Shown here: piece after piece, positions 12,230-23,720 of the stretch
Layout of the letters: every line of letters begins with the position of its first letter
Position numbering within the stretch: position 1 is the first letter of the stretch
Assembly (NCBI GenBank): GCA_016648135.1
Contig: JADDOH010024973.1
Coordinates: 675,127-739,126, forward strand
Origin: Agrypnia vestita
Lineage: Eukaryota; Arthropoda; Insecta; Trichoptera; Phryganeidae
Direction: 5' to 3'
Length of the DNA stretch: 64,000 bases
Made by a program: the position numbers and the translations under genes
Notes under the pieces: generated by a model
The model's database searches: none
The model's input: only the letters and a program-made list of their open reading frames with translations
What the model was told of the DNA's origin: nothing

Positions 12230-12378
12230 AATTAATATAAATTAACTTTGTTTAAACCACTTATTTATTGAAAAAAATCAACATGTTTCAAAGCCATTGT
12301 TAAGAAGCCATAGGCTTTGAAACATGTTGATTTTTTTCAATAAATAAGTGGTTTAAACAAAGTTAATTTATATTAATT
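12230..12378. mobile_element. Fold-back element family A, copy 1 (perfect palindrome)
   Basis: The arms at 12,230-12,295 and 12,313-12,378 are exact reverse complements over 66 bp, by base-by-base reading, around a 17-bp loop. Arm landmarks are AACTTTGTTTAAACCACTT, TATTGAAAAAAATC and AACATGTTTCAAAGCC. Copy 2 at 37,673-37,837 shares these words. There is no coding capacity. Zero arm divergence implies recent insertion or continuing arm-to-arm gene conversion. Confidence 0.85.
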
Positions 12379-12672
12379 AAAACAATTTTAAGCAAAACCA
12401 AAAGGAAAACATACATCAATTTCACAATGAAAAAAAAGCAAACAAATAAATATACTCACGAATTAAATAATGAGATATGAGAAGGAAAGTGGTGTTGGAT
12501 GGAATATAATAAGTGCATTATATTGTGAGAATGTCCTGAATGAATTATGAATTCCGTTACATTTATCCATTTTTCACATTAAATGTTAAAATTTAACTAA
12601 ATAAATAAAACTAAGTAAATTTATCAACCCTGTGTTTCTTATAATGTCTTCACCTACTGTAATTAGTATTAG
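12379..12672. other. AT-rich spacer
   Basis: No feature recognised. Confidence 0.4.
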
Positions 12673-12860
12673 TAAGTAGCTTGTGGGAGTAGTGGTCGTG
12701 ACGCTCGCCTTGTGATCTGGTGGTCGGTGGTTTGTGCCCTATTCCAGGACACCACCAAAATAGTCCTATTTTCATAGAACAAGCTTTTAACTTAGTTTGA
12801 CAATAGCAAGAATATTGATGCGACACGTGTTCCTTGTTCACATCTCTATTTAAAATAAAA
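12673..12860 (+). mobile_element. SINE family S1 copy
   Basis: A tRNA-like head (AGTAGCTTGTGGGAGTAGTG, then a degraded B box GGTCGGTGGTTTGTGCCC) is followed by the S1 body, including TCCTATTTTCATAGAACAAGC, TTGACAATAGCAAGAATATT and GATGCGACACGTGTTCC. The end is AT-rich (TATTTAAAATAAAAG). Confidence 0.75.
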
Positions 12861-12959
12861 GTATTTGAGTCTCATGGTCTATTAAGCTTTAAAAATTTAA
12901 AGAATACAAGATGATAACATGACTGCGTACGGAAATTTTCTATCACAGTATGGTAAAGG

Positions 12960-13012
12960 TTAAGAAAAAACATTACCATACGTAAAAACATTACCATGCG
13001 GTAAAAACATAA
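12960..13012. repeat. Short tandem repeat, ~18-bp unit
   Basis: The word AAAAACATTACCAT followed by ACG or GCG occurs in close succession, with a further truncated AAAAACAT copy. Confidence 0.7.
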
Positions 13013-13602
13013 TACATTTTTTTACAAATCAACTCAAGTCAATGGTGAAGTATTTTTAATTTTTAATAAAGATATCGGATGTAAATTCGTACATTTATCT
13101 ATCTAAACCCACGGCAGACAGGCGCGTGAAAGTATTTTCGCGACGAGCGTGCACACTCCGGCCGAAAAAATAAAATCCAACCCTGTAGGTCAATTTAGTA
13201 TTCAGGGCGTGCATTGTTTATTACCAAACTATTAATAAATTCGTGAAATTGATATAGGGGTCATTTAAAAACATCAGGGCACGCCATTGCCATGTCGCGG
13301 CAGCAAATGACACGGCCGTAGCAGCCGGGCCGCGGCACGTACGCGCGTACCGCGCACCCGCGGGGAATCACAAGTCCGCTGGGATCGGCGCTGGTCATGA
13401 TGTCGACACGTTCGCGCCGCTGACAACTGAGACGAGGAAAGGCAACTCCGATACCAACCCGGAACTGGGAAAATTAGTCACTCCGGCGCGATGATAAGCC
13501 TATTTTTCCACAAAAATTACGACACGATCAACGAACATTCACAGCACCCCTAATGTTAGACTACGACATGTCAAAAACGGCTTTTTGAGATTATTGGATT
13601 CA
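13013..13602. other. GC-rich single-copy island, candidate regulatory DNA
   Basis: From about 13,100 to 13,510 the composition becomes strongly GC-rich and CpG-rich, with a CACGTACGCGCGTACCGCG stretch, in contrast to the AT-rich surroundings. No open frame with recognisable coding content spans it and it does not recur in the window. A conserved non-coding element or promoter is plausible; this is inferred from composition only. Confidence 0.4.
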
Positions 13603-13897
13603 AACTAATTAACTAACTAGCCATAACGCCGTTTCCGACGAAAGAATCACCTTTGTATTGGCTACATTCATACATCTCATGCGTGCTCTTCGGTTGTTGA
13701 GGCTTTTAACAGAGCCATCTATCAATATTTATAGTATCTGTTCGTGCCAAGTCTTTCGCGGACGCACTCTATTCCTACTGCCTTCAACACTCGCATCATA
13801 TATTTTCTTAACCATCCTTTTCCCGCTCATTCCACATGACCAAACCATCTCAGCGATCCTTTCTTTATTCCATCTACCAGACTACGGCCAGCATTAA
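13603..13897 (-). mobile_element. LINE 3' end (reverse transcriptase C-terminus), degraded
   Basis: Read on the minus strand, frames interrupted by a shift and stops give LRWFGHV, then KRMVKKIYDASVEG, RPRKTWHEQI, NRRARMRCMNVA. This is the C-terminal signature of a widespread non-LTR retrotransposon reverse transcriptase. It ends in a GC-rich stem-like stretch with CGGCGTTATGG and a TTAG-repeat tail at about 13,605-13,622. A relative with the same 3' end is at 21,991-22,183. Confidence 0.7.
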
Positions 13898-14517
13898 ATT
13901 GACTTAATTTTTTTCCATTCCTTACCCTATCGATCTTAATTAACGCATTTAGTCTACTTTCATTCCTTTTTTATCAATTCCAGGCTTCACTTACAAACAT
14001 CAGAGTTGGCACTAGAACACCATTATGTATCGCTAGTCTGGCTTCTTTTGACAGACTATTGTATTCAGTGTTTCGATTCTCAGAAAGAAATAAAATAATG
14101 TGTGAAGTAAGCCATCACACTTTTCTTATTAAGCACCATAATTTTCATTCTTAATGTAATATTTTATAAAGTAAAACATGAGAAGTAAATTATACTTTTA
14201 ATAGTATATATTTTAATAGTAAAACAAGACAAAAAAATATTTTCATCAAACATTGTGATAACTCATCATGTACATTATTATTTTACAGACATAAACTCAT
14301 AAGATAATTTTTTTAAGAGAACGTTGAAAATAATAAAGAAAACATTAGGATTTTCTCATCAAATAGGATAAATTAACGACTTAAATTCATTTTTGTTGCG
14401 ACCTGTGATCATGATTGACATTTTGTCTTCGGTTGTTAATAGATACATACGAATATTAATACAGTGCAACTAAATATTTATTAAAATTCGGAAAAAATAG
14501 CATTATCTCGAAATAAA
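13898..14517. other. AT-rich sequence, nothing recognised
   Basis: No coding similarity or repeat recognised. Confidence 0.4.
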
Positions 14518-14772
14518 TCATATTTGGAGTATAAAAACAAAGGCAGCAATATTAAAAGAATGTTTTGAATGCAGTTACCGAGGACTACTAATCAAAAATG
14601 TACTGAATTTTAGATTTTATGTATCTATCCCTTCCAAAATCTTGTTTTCTATAAATTTTTTAGGCTGTTTCTTATAAAATCTTGAATTCAGTATACTATA
14701 AATTAGTAATCCTCGATTACTGCGTTAATTTTTTTTGGATATTGCTGCCTTTGCTTTTAAGCCCCACATATA
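14518..14772. mobile_element. MITE family D, copy 2
   Basis: Terminal inverted repeats of about 60 bp: left GGAGTATAAAAACAAAGGCA, right TGCCTTTGCTTTTAAGCCCC. Inner arms read GAGGACTACTAAT and ATTAGTAATCCTCG. The interior matches copy 1 (GTACTGAATTTTAGATTTTA, ATGTATCTATC). No coding capacity. Confidence 0.78.
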
Positions 14773-16007
14773 ATGAATTATGAAAAAGCATGGCTGTATT
14801 TTTGGCTTCAAATTTTGGACAGTTCACTTAGAGTTGTGATATTTCTTGACTATGTAATCAATAGATGCTTACAATATTTCTGCATTATTAACTCAACAAT
14901 GGAAAATATTGTTTTGTTAGACTAGGTGCCAGTATCTCGTAGATTATCTCAAATGGAAGACCTCTTCAAAATCTCCTCCGTGGGTTATTAAAAGCCAGAA
15001 AGAAAAGCATCAAGAGCGGTTATCATCACATAAACGGTACGGGCCATAGACATTAATTTACCAGGCAGTGCTTATGCAGGGCTCACTATTTATTATTTTA
15101 TCATTTTAAAAAATGCACATAAGCCATTGTTAAAAATTGATACTTCATGTCAAGTTTACTGAACGTAATGTCACAAAATGTTAAAGTAATAACAATTTTA
15201 AATAATTCATCCAGTGTGAATGGACTTCTCGCATAATTAATTAACGCTGATGTAGGGTTTCATAAATACCGTAATATAATACGTAATATCAACCTCGAAC
15301 CATCAATTCTCAAATTAATTTTACAACCCCAATGTGTGATGTAATAAACGAGAACTAAATGCCGCTTCGCTCTTTTGTGCGAGGCTTTTTAATATCAGTT
15401 AATTCAATTAGGGCTCATCGCTGGCGGTTTTGTGACGGCTCGGTGAAATAAGGCAAGTCATATTTTGTCCGGCCGTAAAAAATGATGTAAACGAAATGCT
15501 AAATAAAAACGTCACCGAAGGAAAGGCGGTTAATAATATATCGCGTTAATTTATTAGAGCCTCGGGCGCGCCCATTTGTCATCACTTGGCGGCGAGGAAT
15601 CGGCGAGCCTCCCTTGCCGGAAGTAAATAAAATAATATTTTAATATTCACCGAACATCGAAGGGCAACAGCTGTTCGACAATCGGCTGGTGAAACAATTT
15701 ATTGTACGTTTTCAATATCCGATCTAACACTCGTATATCTCTTATTTTGTGGCTCGGTACACCTATTCGTGACAGAGGACCACCAGGAAATTAATTTATT
15801 TTAACAATATTTTTACATGTACATATTCTGATAATAATTACTGGATTATTGGATTATTACTTCACAGAGGAATATTCATTAATTTAAGATAAGTAACAAA
15901 ATTTCCCTTATGGACAAAATCTAGTAATTGTGTTCTTGAACATACATATAAAAATATTGTCAAAAACAGATATACTGGTCTATAAAAGGAGTTAATTTAA
16001 AAGAATA
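14773..16007. other. Sequence without recognised genes, with GC-richer island
   Basis: An island at about 15,350-15,700 (CTCGGGCGCGCCC, GGCGGCGAGGAATCGGCGAG) is single-copy here. The remainder is AT-rich. No gene recognised. Confidence 0.42.
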
Positions 16008-16372
16008 ATTTTCAGGCGTATTCTAATATATATGTTAAATAATTCGATAGAATATCATATATAAGTATATTAAAAATAATGTTGCTTAATATTCCAATTT
16101 AAAAATATAGAGGTATCATTACCATTGGCGAAAATCTATTATATACTATGTCATGTGAAGGACTATAGATATCTCTAGTCTTTCATAGTCCATTCTAAAA
16201 CTGATTTGAAACATATATGCAACTTTAAAAAGTTTGTTCTTGCGGTAGAACTGGTGAAGTTACATTGTGCAGAGTGATCACTTAAGCCAGCGCATGTAGT
16301 TCGTAAGCCTTGGGCCACCCTTCCGTACACGTTTCCCATATAAATAACTTCGTCTCTGTGAGAATTTATTGT
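16008..16372. mobile_element. MITE family C fragment
   Basis: The TTTTCAGGCGTATTCTAATA start matches 43,418 onward. The 3' part, 16,245-16,372, carries GGTGAAGTTACATTGTGCAG, GATCACTTAAGCCAG, GTAAGCCTTGGGCCA and an ACTTCGTCTCTGTGAGA end, which together define family C (31,337; 43,418; 46,775/47,140; 57,765). About 150 bp of unrelated AT-rich sequence separates the two parts. Confidence 0.6.
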
Positions 16373-16828
16373 TAATATGATATCTTTTTCTTTTTACTTA
16401 CATAGTTGTATGATCATTTATATCACTGTTAATTAATTTACAAATATATTTAAAAATGTCAATTGTAAAATACTATTAGTTCTGTCAAATCATTACAAGT
16501 TTGTCTTTTTTTTCTTTCACTTGGGTTCCTAGCTAGAATAAAATTACTTTTATTATTTTATTGATTAACTTTTTAATATATATTATAATAATCAATATAT
16601 ATATTATTATATACATAATATAATAATATTAAAATAATAAATAAATAATAATAATAAAAGATAAAAAAAGACATTTATTAAATGCATTTTACAAATGGTT
16701 GAATAACAACATAATCCATAAAGTGAAAAAATTATTCAATTGCAAAGGGTTATTGATCCATGAAGATCGCATCAGTCATCTGAACAACCTCCACTGACAT
16801 TAAAATAAAAATTCCCTTAAGAAATGTT
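16373..16828. repeat. AT-rich low-complexity stretch
   Basis: From about 16,540 to 16,680 the sequence is nearly all A/T, with TATATATTA and AATAATAATAATAA runs. No other feature seen up to 16,828. Confidence 0.6.
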
Positions 16829-17110
16829 GTCACCATCGTCATCATTACTATTATCGGCTAGTTTCATTCTGCTACAGGATAAAGGTTTCCGCAACTGTCT
16901 TTGATCCATTCATTATTATTCGTTTCCACATATTTCCGCACAGACTGATTATTTTTACAGCCTAATGGGTCTTAGTGCAGCCTTTTGGCCTCTCGGGTAC
17001 TACTGATGACGATGTTTTTTCCAACCATTCCGTTACTTATCTGTTTTCAATGCGCATATTTATTTTCCTTCCTTCTTTATGCGTTGCCCAACGTACAGCT
17101 TACCTTTCTC
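16829..17110 (-). mobile_element. Degraded RTE-like LINE 3' end
   Basis: On the plus strand an ATC-rich run (CATCGTCATCATTACTATTA) leads into a TCTGCTACAGGATAAAGG stretch and GGTTTCCGCAACTG. This is the reverse complement of the 3' end typical of lepidopteran RTE-type LINEs, in which an 'xCTGCTGGACxxAGGCx'-like stretch abuts a GAT/ATG-repeat tail. Upstream coding sequence is decayed by many stops. Confidence 0.45.
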
Positions 17111-18670
17111 GTCTGCGTCAACAACTTCGTTAACACACTGTAGATGTAGATCACTTTGATTATCATCTTAAGCAAAGTTTCATTCTGAGAACAATTTTTT
17201 CGAATGTGTCTAAAACTACTAAAATATCTGTCCTAAATAGACAACATTATCGATTTGATCAAGTTGTGTCTAATTAACATTATGCCATGCCTAGTTGGTA
17301 AGAGTAGAAAAATTCGCGTATTTTTAAATGATGACCAAATTTCTCGGTGAAATAGAAGTCCAGATTTTTATTCTTTACACGTAAAAATGCGCAATATTCT
17401 TTTATAAACAACATTAGGTCGTACCAGGATTCAGGACCTGGAAATCCTTAGTCATATGAATTCAATTAATGTCATTGGCTTACGATCAAACATTTTCCTC
17501 ATTTTCGTGAGGCAAGAAAGAAATGCCTGACGCAATATACTGGTAAGTACCAACACACATAACTTTGAAAACATATTTGTTTATAAAGAAACAATTGTTT
17601 CTCAATGATAATTGCGCTGATACGATGCGATACTAAACAAGATAAGTGAATAATTTTCATAATAATTGCATCAAACACAAAGGCAAATATTACGAAAGCA
17701 TTTCCTGCCACGCGAGGATCGCTAACACGGGGTACAAAATGGGTACAAGAACACACCTTCATCGAATTATACATCTGCGGGTTCCATTCAGCGCTCTCCA
17801 AGGGAAATCTTACGGGCCCTCCCCTCGCAAGCCTGCTCCGCATACTTCGAGCCGCATAGCTTGCACCGTGGTACATAACTCAATTACTCAAACAAGCCTA
17901 ATTGCACACTAAATATTACCCAAGTCATTTTTCATGTGTTTACACGGCTGCCAGCGAAATTGGGTGGACACGTTTTCTTGGTAATTACAGGTACGGGCGG
18001 CTGATTTTTATGTACGCAGTGTGCCATCGAGAATTAATGTATCCAGGTGCTTTTTAATTTTGTAGTGTTTTATTCTTATTCGCGATATGCTCATTGTGGT
18101 GATTGAAATACTTTCTGATTCACACACTCGCTTTGCATCATTTTGATCAGCACCCATCTGAGGACTCTAATTTCGGAGAATTCGAAACAAGAGGACGCGC
18201 GAGAATATAAAATGATGGCACGGTAATTTTGGCAATGGTGAATCTATTTTTATCACATCGTAGCGCAATACAACCAAATACATTGCCTTACTACAGCTGC
18301 ATGCGAAATTTGGCAAAAAAGCAGTATAATTTTGGGGAACAATTTTAAAAATAAACCCAAATTTCATGGTTTTTTTTACAAAATACACAAATAAATATTA
18401 AAAAAACAATTTTTAACAAATATATTTAATAAAATTGTACTTTTTTTTCACCACTTATAAATTAAAAATATGTTTAATATATAAATGGTGAAAACATTAC
18501 ATTACAAATACATTTATTTTAAATATATATTAATAATGTCAAACCACAAAATCATTTTGCAATTTTTGAAGAAAATATACTCTTGATAGAATCTTCCTTT
18601 ACCTTGTAGAAAGATTCATAATGATCATTAAATTGGGTGAAAAACAAAAAATATGTCATGTGTACGTGAG
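17111..18670. other. Sequence without recognised genes, with small island
   Basis: A mildly GC-richer stretch at 17,690-17,880 and another at about 17,940-18,010. Overlapping frames of 125 and 88 codons (17,499-17,912) on opposite strands are not recognisable. Confidence 0.4.
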
Positions 18671-18811
18671 TTTAATTATAATTTTACATTTTACTACTCG
18701 AGTTACGAGGGTATCAACATCTCTCATCGACAATAATTAATACTTCATCTATCGATGAGAGATTCTGATACTCTGGAATCTCGAGTAGTAAAATATAAAA
18801 TTATAATTAAA
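18671..18811. mobile_element. Fold-back element family B, copy 2
   Basis: About 60-bp arms at 18,671-18,730 and 18,752-18,811 around a 21-bp loop. Left landmarks are TTTAATTATAATTTTAC, TTACTACTCGAGTTACGAG, ATCTCTCATCGA; right landmarks are their complements, TCGATGAGAGATTC and CTCGAGTAGTAAAATA. The arms differ at several positions. Related to 3,131-3,273. Confidence 0.8.
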
Positions 18812-19979
18812 ATTACGTAGATATAATATACTTCAAGTTTTACACCCAATTTAATTTTAACTAATCAAATTTTACATTTTCGAAGCTTTATTTAACATTT
18901 AGACATTTTTTGTTCTTTTTTATTTCTTCTGGCATTTCATTACAATGCACATCACACATTTTTGAGATTTGTAAAGATTTGTAGGTACACAAAAAAAATC
19001 TTTCTGTAGAAAAAGTATATTAATTACCACGTTACAAATTACGCCACTGTAGATCTAAAGGATGTCGTCTGATTACGATCTTTATATCTTTTTTCTTTGT
19101 CAAGAATTTATTTTTCTCGTAAAAACCAACCATATTTTCTTTGTAATATTTTTCAATTACCTTTGAGTGGAATATTAAAAATGTTTACAGTATTTAATTT
19201 TAATAATAAATTATCTGCAGGCACTAACTGCCTCGGAGATGATTAATGAAGTTATGGAATTCATAATTGACGTTCTAAAACATGGCGAGTAATTAGTCAC
19301 AGGACGCCCAAGAAGTCAGGAAGACGGTCCCAGCGAGGAGACAAGCCGACGAGCTTCCTCCAGCCTCCGGAATGCGAGAGCTTTCCCATTTCTTTCAACC
19401 TGATTATTTTGAATATCGTGTAATGTAAACAAGCGGGAACACAAATCTGTCTCACTTAATACACGATATTAGTGGGACGTTTGGTTTGTATCAGCCGGGT
19501 CATCCGTCATCTCGCGACATTACATAAGCCGCTGCGCGCATTCCCAGCCGCGCTCTTCATCATCGCAGCGACACCGACATATATTCCGGAATATCTGATG
19601 GACCACGCGAGATAGCCGAGTAATGTGATGTCAACGAATTATCAAGCCCATTATGAAACGATGCACAGAATTCAAAAGAATTATGATTGTGTTTTCGGTC
19701 GTTTATCATATTTATAACAAAAAATATGCGTTGGCAGGGGTACCTCAAATCGCCCAACTGTTCGAATCTAGCTGAGAAAATCATTTTTTATTCAGTTAAA
19801 AGGTATAAGTACCAACAAGTATTGTGATAATTATTTAAATTTGTATCATATGTCACTGTTGAACCTATTTAAATTTTATGATTATTTATGTTGATATGTT
19901 TTTGGAATATTAATGTTAATTAATGTTTTAATTACTTGATGTAAAAATATATTCTTTTTACAACTAAATAAAAAATATA
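18812..19979. other. Sequence without recognised genes, with GC-richer island
   Basis: An island at about 19,240-19,600 (GACGGTCCCAGCGAGGAGAC, CGCTGCGCGCATTCCCAGCC) is single-copy here. No coding similarity seen. Confidence 0.42.
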
Positions 19980-20001
19980 CACACAAACAAACAAACAAAT
20001 T
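19980..20001. repeat. (ACAA)n microsatellite
   Basis: About five ACAA units in an AT-rich context. Confidence 0.8.
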
Positions 20002-20149
20002 TGTATTGTCCTAATTTTCAAGATAAACTTAACCAAATAAATATTATACTTAAAAAAACCATTTTCTTAAAAAAATTACTAAAATAAGAAAATATTTATT
20101 TTTAACAGCTACTGTACTAAGAGCGTTCACAGTATATGCGTATGACAAT

Positions 20150-20262
20150 ACAATTAAAAGCGTGAGGCGAATATTAAATATATAACCGCCCGCTACCTTG
20201 GGCGAGTTCTCACGAAAACGGCGCTATATAAATGATTAAATTATTATTATTATTATCGTGGT
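20150..20262 (+). mobile_element. Retroposon 3' tail with (TTA)n end
   Basis: A GC-richer segment (CCGCCCGCTACCTTGGGCGA) runs into ACGGCGCTATATAAATGATT and a (TTA)n run at 20,245-20,260. A GCGCTATATAAAT word followed by a trinucleotide run is a recurring 3' end of animal SINE/LINE elements. The 5' limit is not visible. Confidence 0.45.
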
Positions 20263-21821
20263 ATGTTTTATACGTTATTTAGTATTAATTATGAATATCA
20301 CTACTGCTTCTTCTTAGTGATAGGAGAACTTTGTGTAGTGATGTGATATTATTATATAAACGTATTTTATACAAGCGATCGTTGGTGTTTGAGAAAAAAT
20401 GTCAGCAATTTAAAGTTTTTTTTTTTTTAATAAATAAACTGATTTTGTAAAACTTTCAAGAAATATAGTACAGTCATCCGGAATACGACTCTCTTGTATA
20501 TTTCAGAGATTGAGTATAATGATATTAAATAGGTAATGTACCGTTACGGTAGTGGCATGTCTGCTACTTTCATAGATAACAGAGTGTAAACAACCGGTGT
20601 GACGGTTTGTTGCGTAATATAATAATAGATGTATATATGCATTACGTCTATATTAAGGTGTTGATTTATTAACGTATATCACTTATGGTTATATTAATAA
20701 TTATTCATTTATTTATTCGTAAATTGTGATACATAGTTGTACTCATAATCCTCGTCTCACTGCGTAGTACTGAGGGAAAAAAATCCCAAATTGTATATAC
20801 ATTTATATATGCAAATTCTTAGGTACCTACCTATAATTAAATTAAAATATAAAATATTAAAAATAATTATAATCTATTTATGTAACTTGTATAAAATATG
20901 TGAACATTATAAATAGCACAGATATTCATTATGAATTGTTTTTCTATTTGATTATGTTATTATTTCAAAAAGATGTATATACTTTATACTGTATAAATAA
21001 TTAAACTATGTGTTTTTTTATTAATCATACAATAGAGCATACGTAAATACATACCTGCATATGTTCTAATACAAATAAAATAATTAATTAATAATTTTAA
21101 TGATAATCATGAATAATCTCTCCAATTCCATCATCAATGCAATGTTTTCAATTTATAACGATTCATCAAATTATAATCTTGTTATTTATCGAAGGTTTAT
21201 TTTATATTTTGGTATTGTTATTTTCTTTATTCGTCTTATAATATTACATTAATTTATACGTGCATACTATGTAATTAGATTCCAAAAGGAAAAAGAACTA
21301 CATTAATTTTTTTCTGCGAGCATTTTCTGACTTACTTCAAAATATTCTAAATTGTGTGAAAATCGGGGACAATTTTCCTCTCGGAATGTCATATAATTGT
21401 CGGGATGAGTCAGCGGCCACTCAGGACCGTCCCGCAGACAAAACATAAGAAATCATCCCAACCCGACGCGCGCTAAACTGCTACGACCGATAAATTCACT
21501 TCTTTAACATCCACGAGATGAATTATTATTTAGTGAGATGCAAACGATCACGAATGAGATTTCACGAATGTCCGGTCTATGAGACCATATGCTCTCGGCG
21601 TACGCCAGTTTCCGTTAGTCTGTAAAAATATGACGTGTCGTATCTCGAACGTCTGGAGTCAAACATGTGGGAAAATAATTTATCGCCTTTTTTACATCGT
21701 TCACTAATATTTAGATTAAATTATTTCAAGACTTTAACAAGAATTTATTTACTTTTGTAAGGTGTCCCGTATGTGTAGGTTAACACTTAAATCATTTGTG
21801 ATATGATTAGTCATATTTCTC
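20263..21821. other. Sequence without recognised genes, with GC-richer island
   Basis: Mostly AT-rich. An island at about 21,360-21,660 (GTCAGCGGCCACTCAGGACC, CCCGACGCGCGCTAAAC) appears single-copy. Confidence 0.42.
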
Positions 21822-21990
21822 ATATGTGTGGTATAAAAGCAGTCAGCAATATCAAAAAAAAATTGAATGCAATCATCGAGAATTACTCATTTATAATGTA
21901 CTGAATTGAGATTTTATAGAAAACATAGCCCATAAATTTATAGGAAACATGATTTTGGAAGAGATAGTTACCTACATAGAATCCAGAATT
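21822..21990. mobile_element. MITE family D, partial copy
   Basis: The left terminal repeat (GTGTGGTATAAAAGCAGTCA) and inner arm (ATCGAGAATTACTCA) match copies 1 and 2, as does GTACTGAATTGAGATTTTAT. The right terminal repeat is missing; the copy ends where the TTAG-repeat tail of a LINE fragment begins. Confidence 0.65.
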
Positions 21991-22183
21991 CTAACTAACT
22001 AACTAACCATCACGCCGTTTTCCCCGCAGGGGTAGGCAGAGAGGACTGAACGCCACACTCTTCTATTCTGGCACACCACTTTTGCTTCGGCCACATTCAT
22101 ATATCTTCTCATACAAGTTCTACTAGGGCCATCCTCAAACACTTGTTGTATCTGATCGTGCCAGGTCTTTCGCGGATGAGTTT
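21991..22183 (-). mobile_element. LINE 3' end with intact C-terminal reading frame
   Basis: On the minus strand one frame stays open from the fragment edge to a TAG in the tail. It reads HPRKTWHDQIQQVFEDG, then CMRRYMNVAEAKVVCQ, and ends with AYPCGENGVMVS. It is the better-preserved relative of 13,603-13,897. The 3' end has a CCCCTGCGGGG stem, GAAAACGGCGTGATGG and a (TTAG)n tail at 21,991-22,008. It is heavily 5'-truncated. The clade cannot be named from the C-terminus alone. Confidence 0.72.
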
Positions 22184-23326
22184 TAAATGTTTATATGAGA
22201 TATTTTTTTATGTTATGATTGATCATATTTCTTTTACCTGTAGCAAAATAAGTAACGTTGCCGTCGAAAAACTAAAAACTATTGTGCTTAAATATTTTAT
22301 CATCTTATATTTAGGTACATCACTATTTCGTAGTAGTAGGTAATTTTTTACATAATTTTTTACATAAATAAATTCATTTATGTAACGTGTCGCTTAAGCT
22401 TGGCGAGGAAATTTTTATTGTTTTACTATAGGGCAATGTTTGTTTTTTTAATGTTTAAGATAGTATCTTAAGAAATATAATGTATTTTATTTATGTCCAC
22501 TGACCGAATAGGGGTTAAATGATTTATTCAACGGGCGATCTAAGCGCCATCATAAAAACAGGAATATTTTATGAGACTAGCCAGCTGTTGAATAAACAGA
22601 AGTGAACCTATCGATGGTCACCATGTACCTCCAACCTTAATATTATTTAAATACATAGTATATTTCTCTAACAGAACTATGATAAAAAGTATGTCTTTGA
22701 TGCAGTACTTCAAAATGGGAGTTAATTTCTTACAGACGTAAAACATCTATTTATCTCTCATGTAAAAAGCTCTGTAAAAGATTTTGCATAAACTTTTTTC
22801 TTATCTTGTTAAATTGGACTGGACTTGGAAATTGGATCTTATGAAATTGATTGCGCAAGTTTGTTATAAACGGAAAAAGCTGCACAAAGTCAGATGCATT
22901 CAAGATAAGAATAATACATAGTATGCATTCTCACAATTACGTTAATATTGAACATCCCCTGACATATTTTTCGCGTGTTTCACATCCATGTGTGTCGGTC
23001 CGATGATTTGCATCCTTCCAGGAAACCTCTCGAGCGAAATTGTGCAAGTTTTCACATTTTTTCAAAACCTCATTATTACACTAGGTATATTCTTATAAAT
23101 CGGCTATTTTGCCTTAAAAAATTACAAAGGCAATATTTTGAATGGCAAAGAAAAACAGCCGTGAAAAACCAAATAATTTTTTCGTATGTTCATCGGAAAA
23201 ATATTGTTCAGTTCTTATCTCAATTTTACAGATTTTTTAAGCCTTAAAATATGAAATAAGTAAAAAATAACCGTGGAAAAAATATTTTTATTCCGATGAC
23301 GATAGTGAATAGACGTGTAATCTGCA
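22184..23326. other. AT-rich sequence, nothing recognised
   Basis: A 90-codon plus-strand frame at 22,975-23,247 is not recognisable. No repeat seen. Confidence 0.4.
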
Positions 23327-23545
23327 ACTAGCCGTACCTACTCCAGTGAAAAATCACGGGGGAGGCGTAAATAAATGGTTCGCATCTTAGCTAAGTCCTG
23401 CTTCTACAATGTGTGGTATATATAATTTTGATGGGCCAAGGAGAATCAATGGTGGCTATGTCATCTAGTCGCCGTGCTGCCGTCTGCGGTTCGAGGTTCG
23501 AGGCACTCTCCAGTCGTGTAATTTCATTTTTTTAACCATATTTTA
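23327..23545 (+). mobile_element. SINE family S2 copy (3' truncated)
   Basis: Starts with CAACTAGCCGTACC and GTGAAAAATCACGG, followed by AAATGGTTCGCATCTTAGCT, GATGGGCC and a tRNA-like segment with GCGGTTCGAGGTTCGAGGC as a degenerate B box. The GACAGACAG tail found at 33,700 and 44,950 is missing. Confidence 0.65.
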
Positions 23546-23589
23546 GAAAGTGTCAATAATGATATGTTGAAGGTCAAGCATTTTAATCC

Positions 23590-23720
23590 AATATTCGTAG
23601 TTCAAACATTATTCTAGACCTCAAGTTAATCCTATTTTTCATACCAGTTTAGCTTAGTTTGAAAATTGTATGAATATTGGTGTGATACGCATTCCGTGTG
23701 AGCATATCTATTAGTTTTAA
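23590..23720 (+). mobile_element. SINE family S1 body
   Basis: The 3' body only: TTAATCCTATTTTTCATACC, AGTTTAGCTTAGTTTGAAAA, TGAATATTGGTGTGATACGC, ATTCCGTGTGAGCATATC. The tRNA-like head is degraded or absent. Confidence 0.65.
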
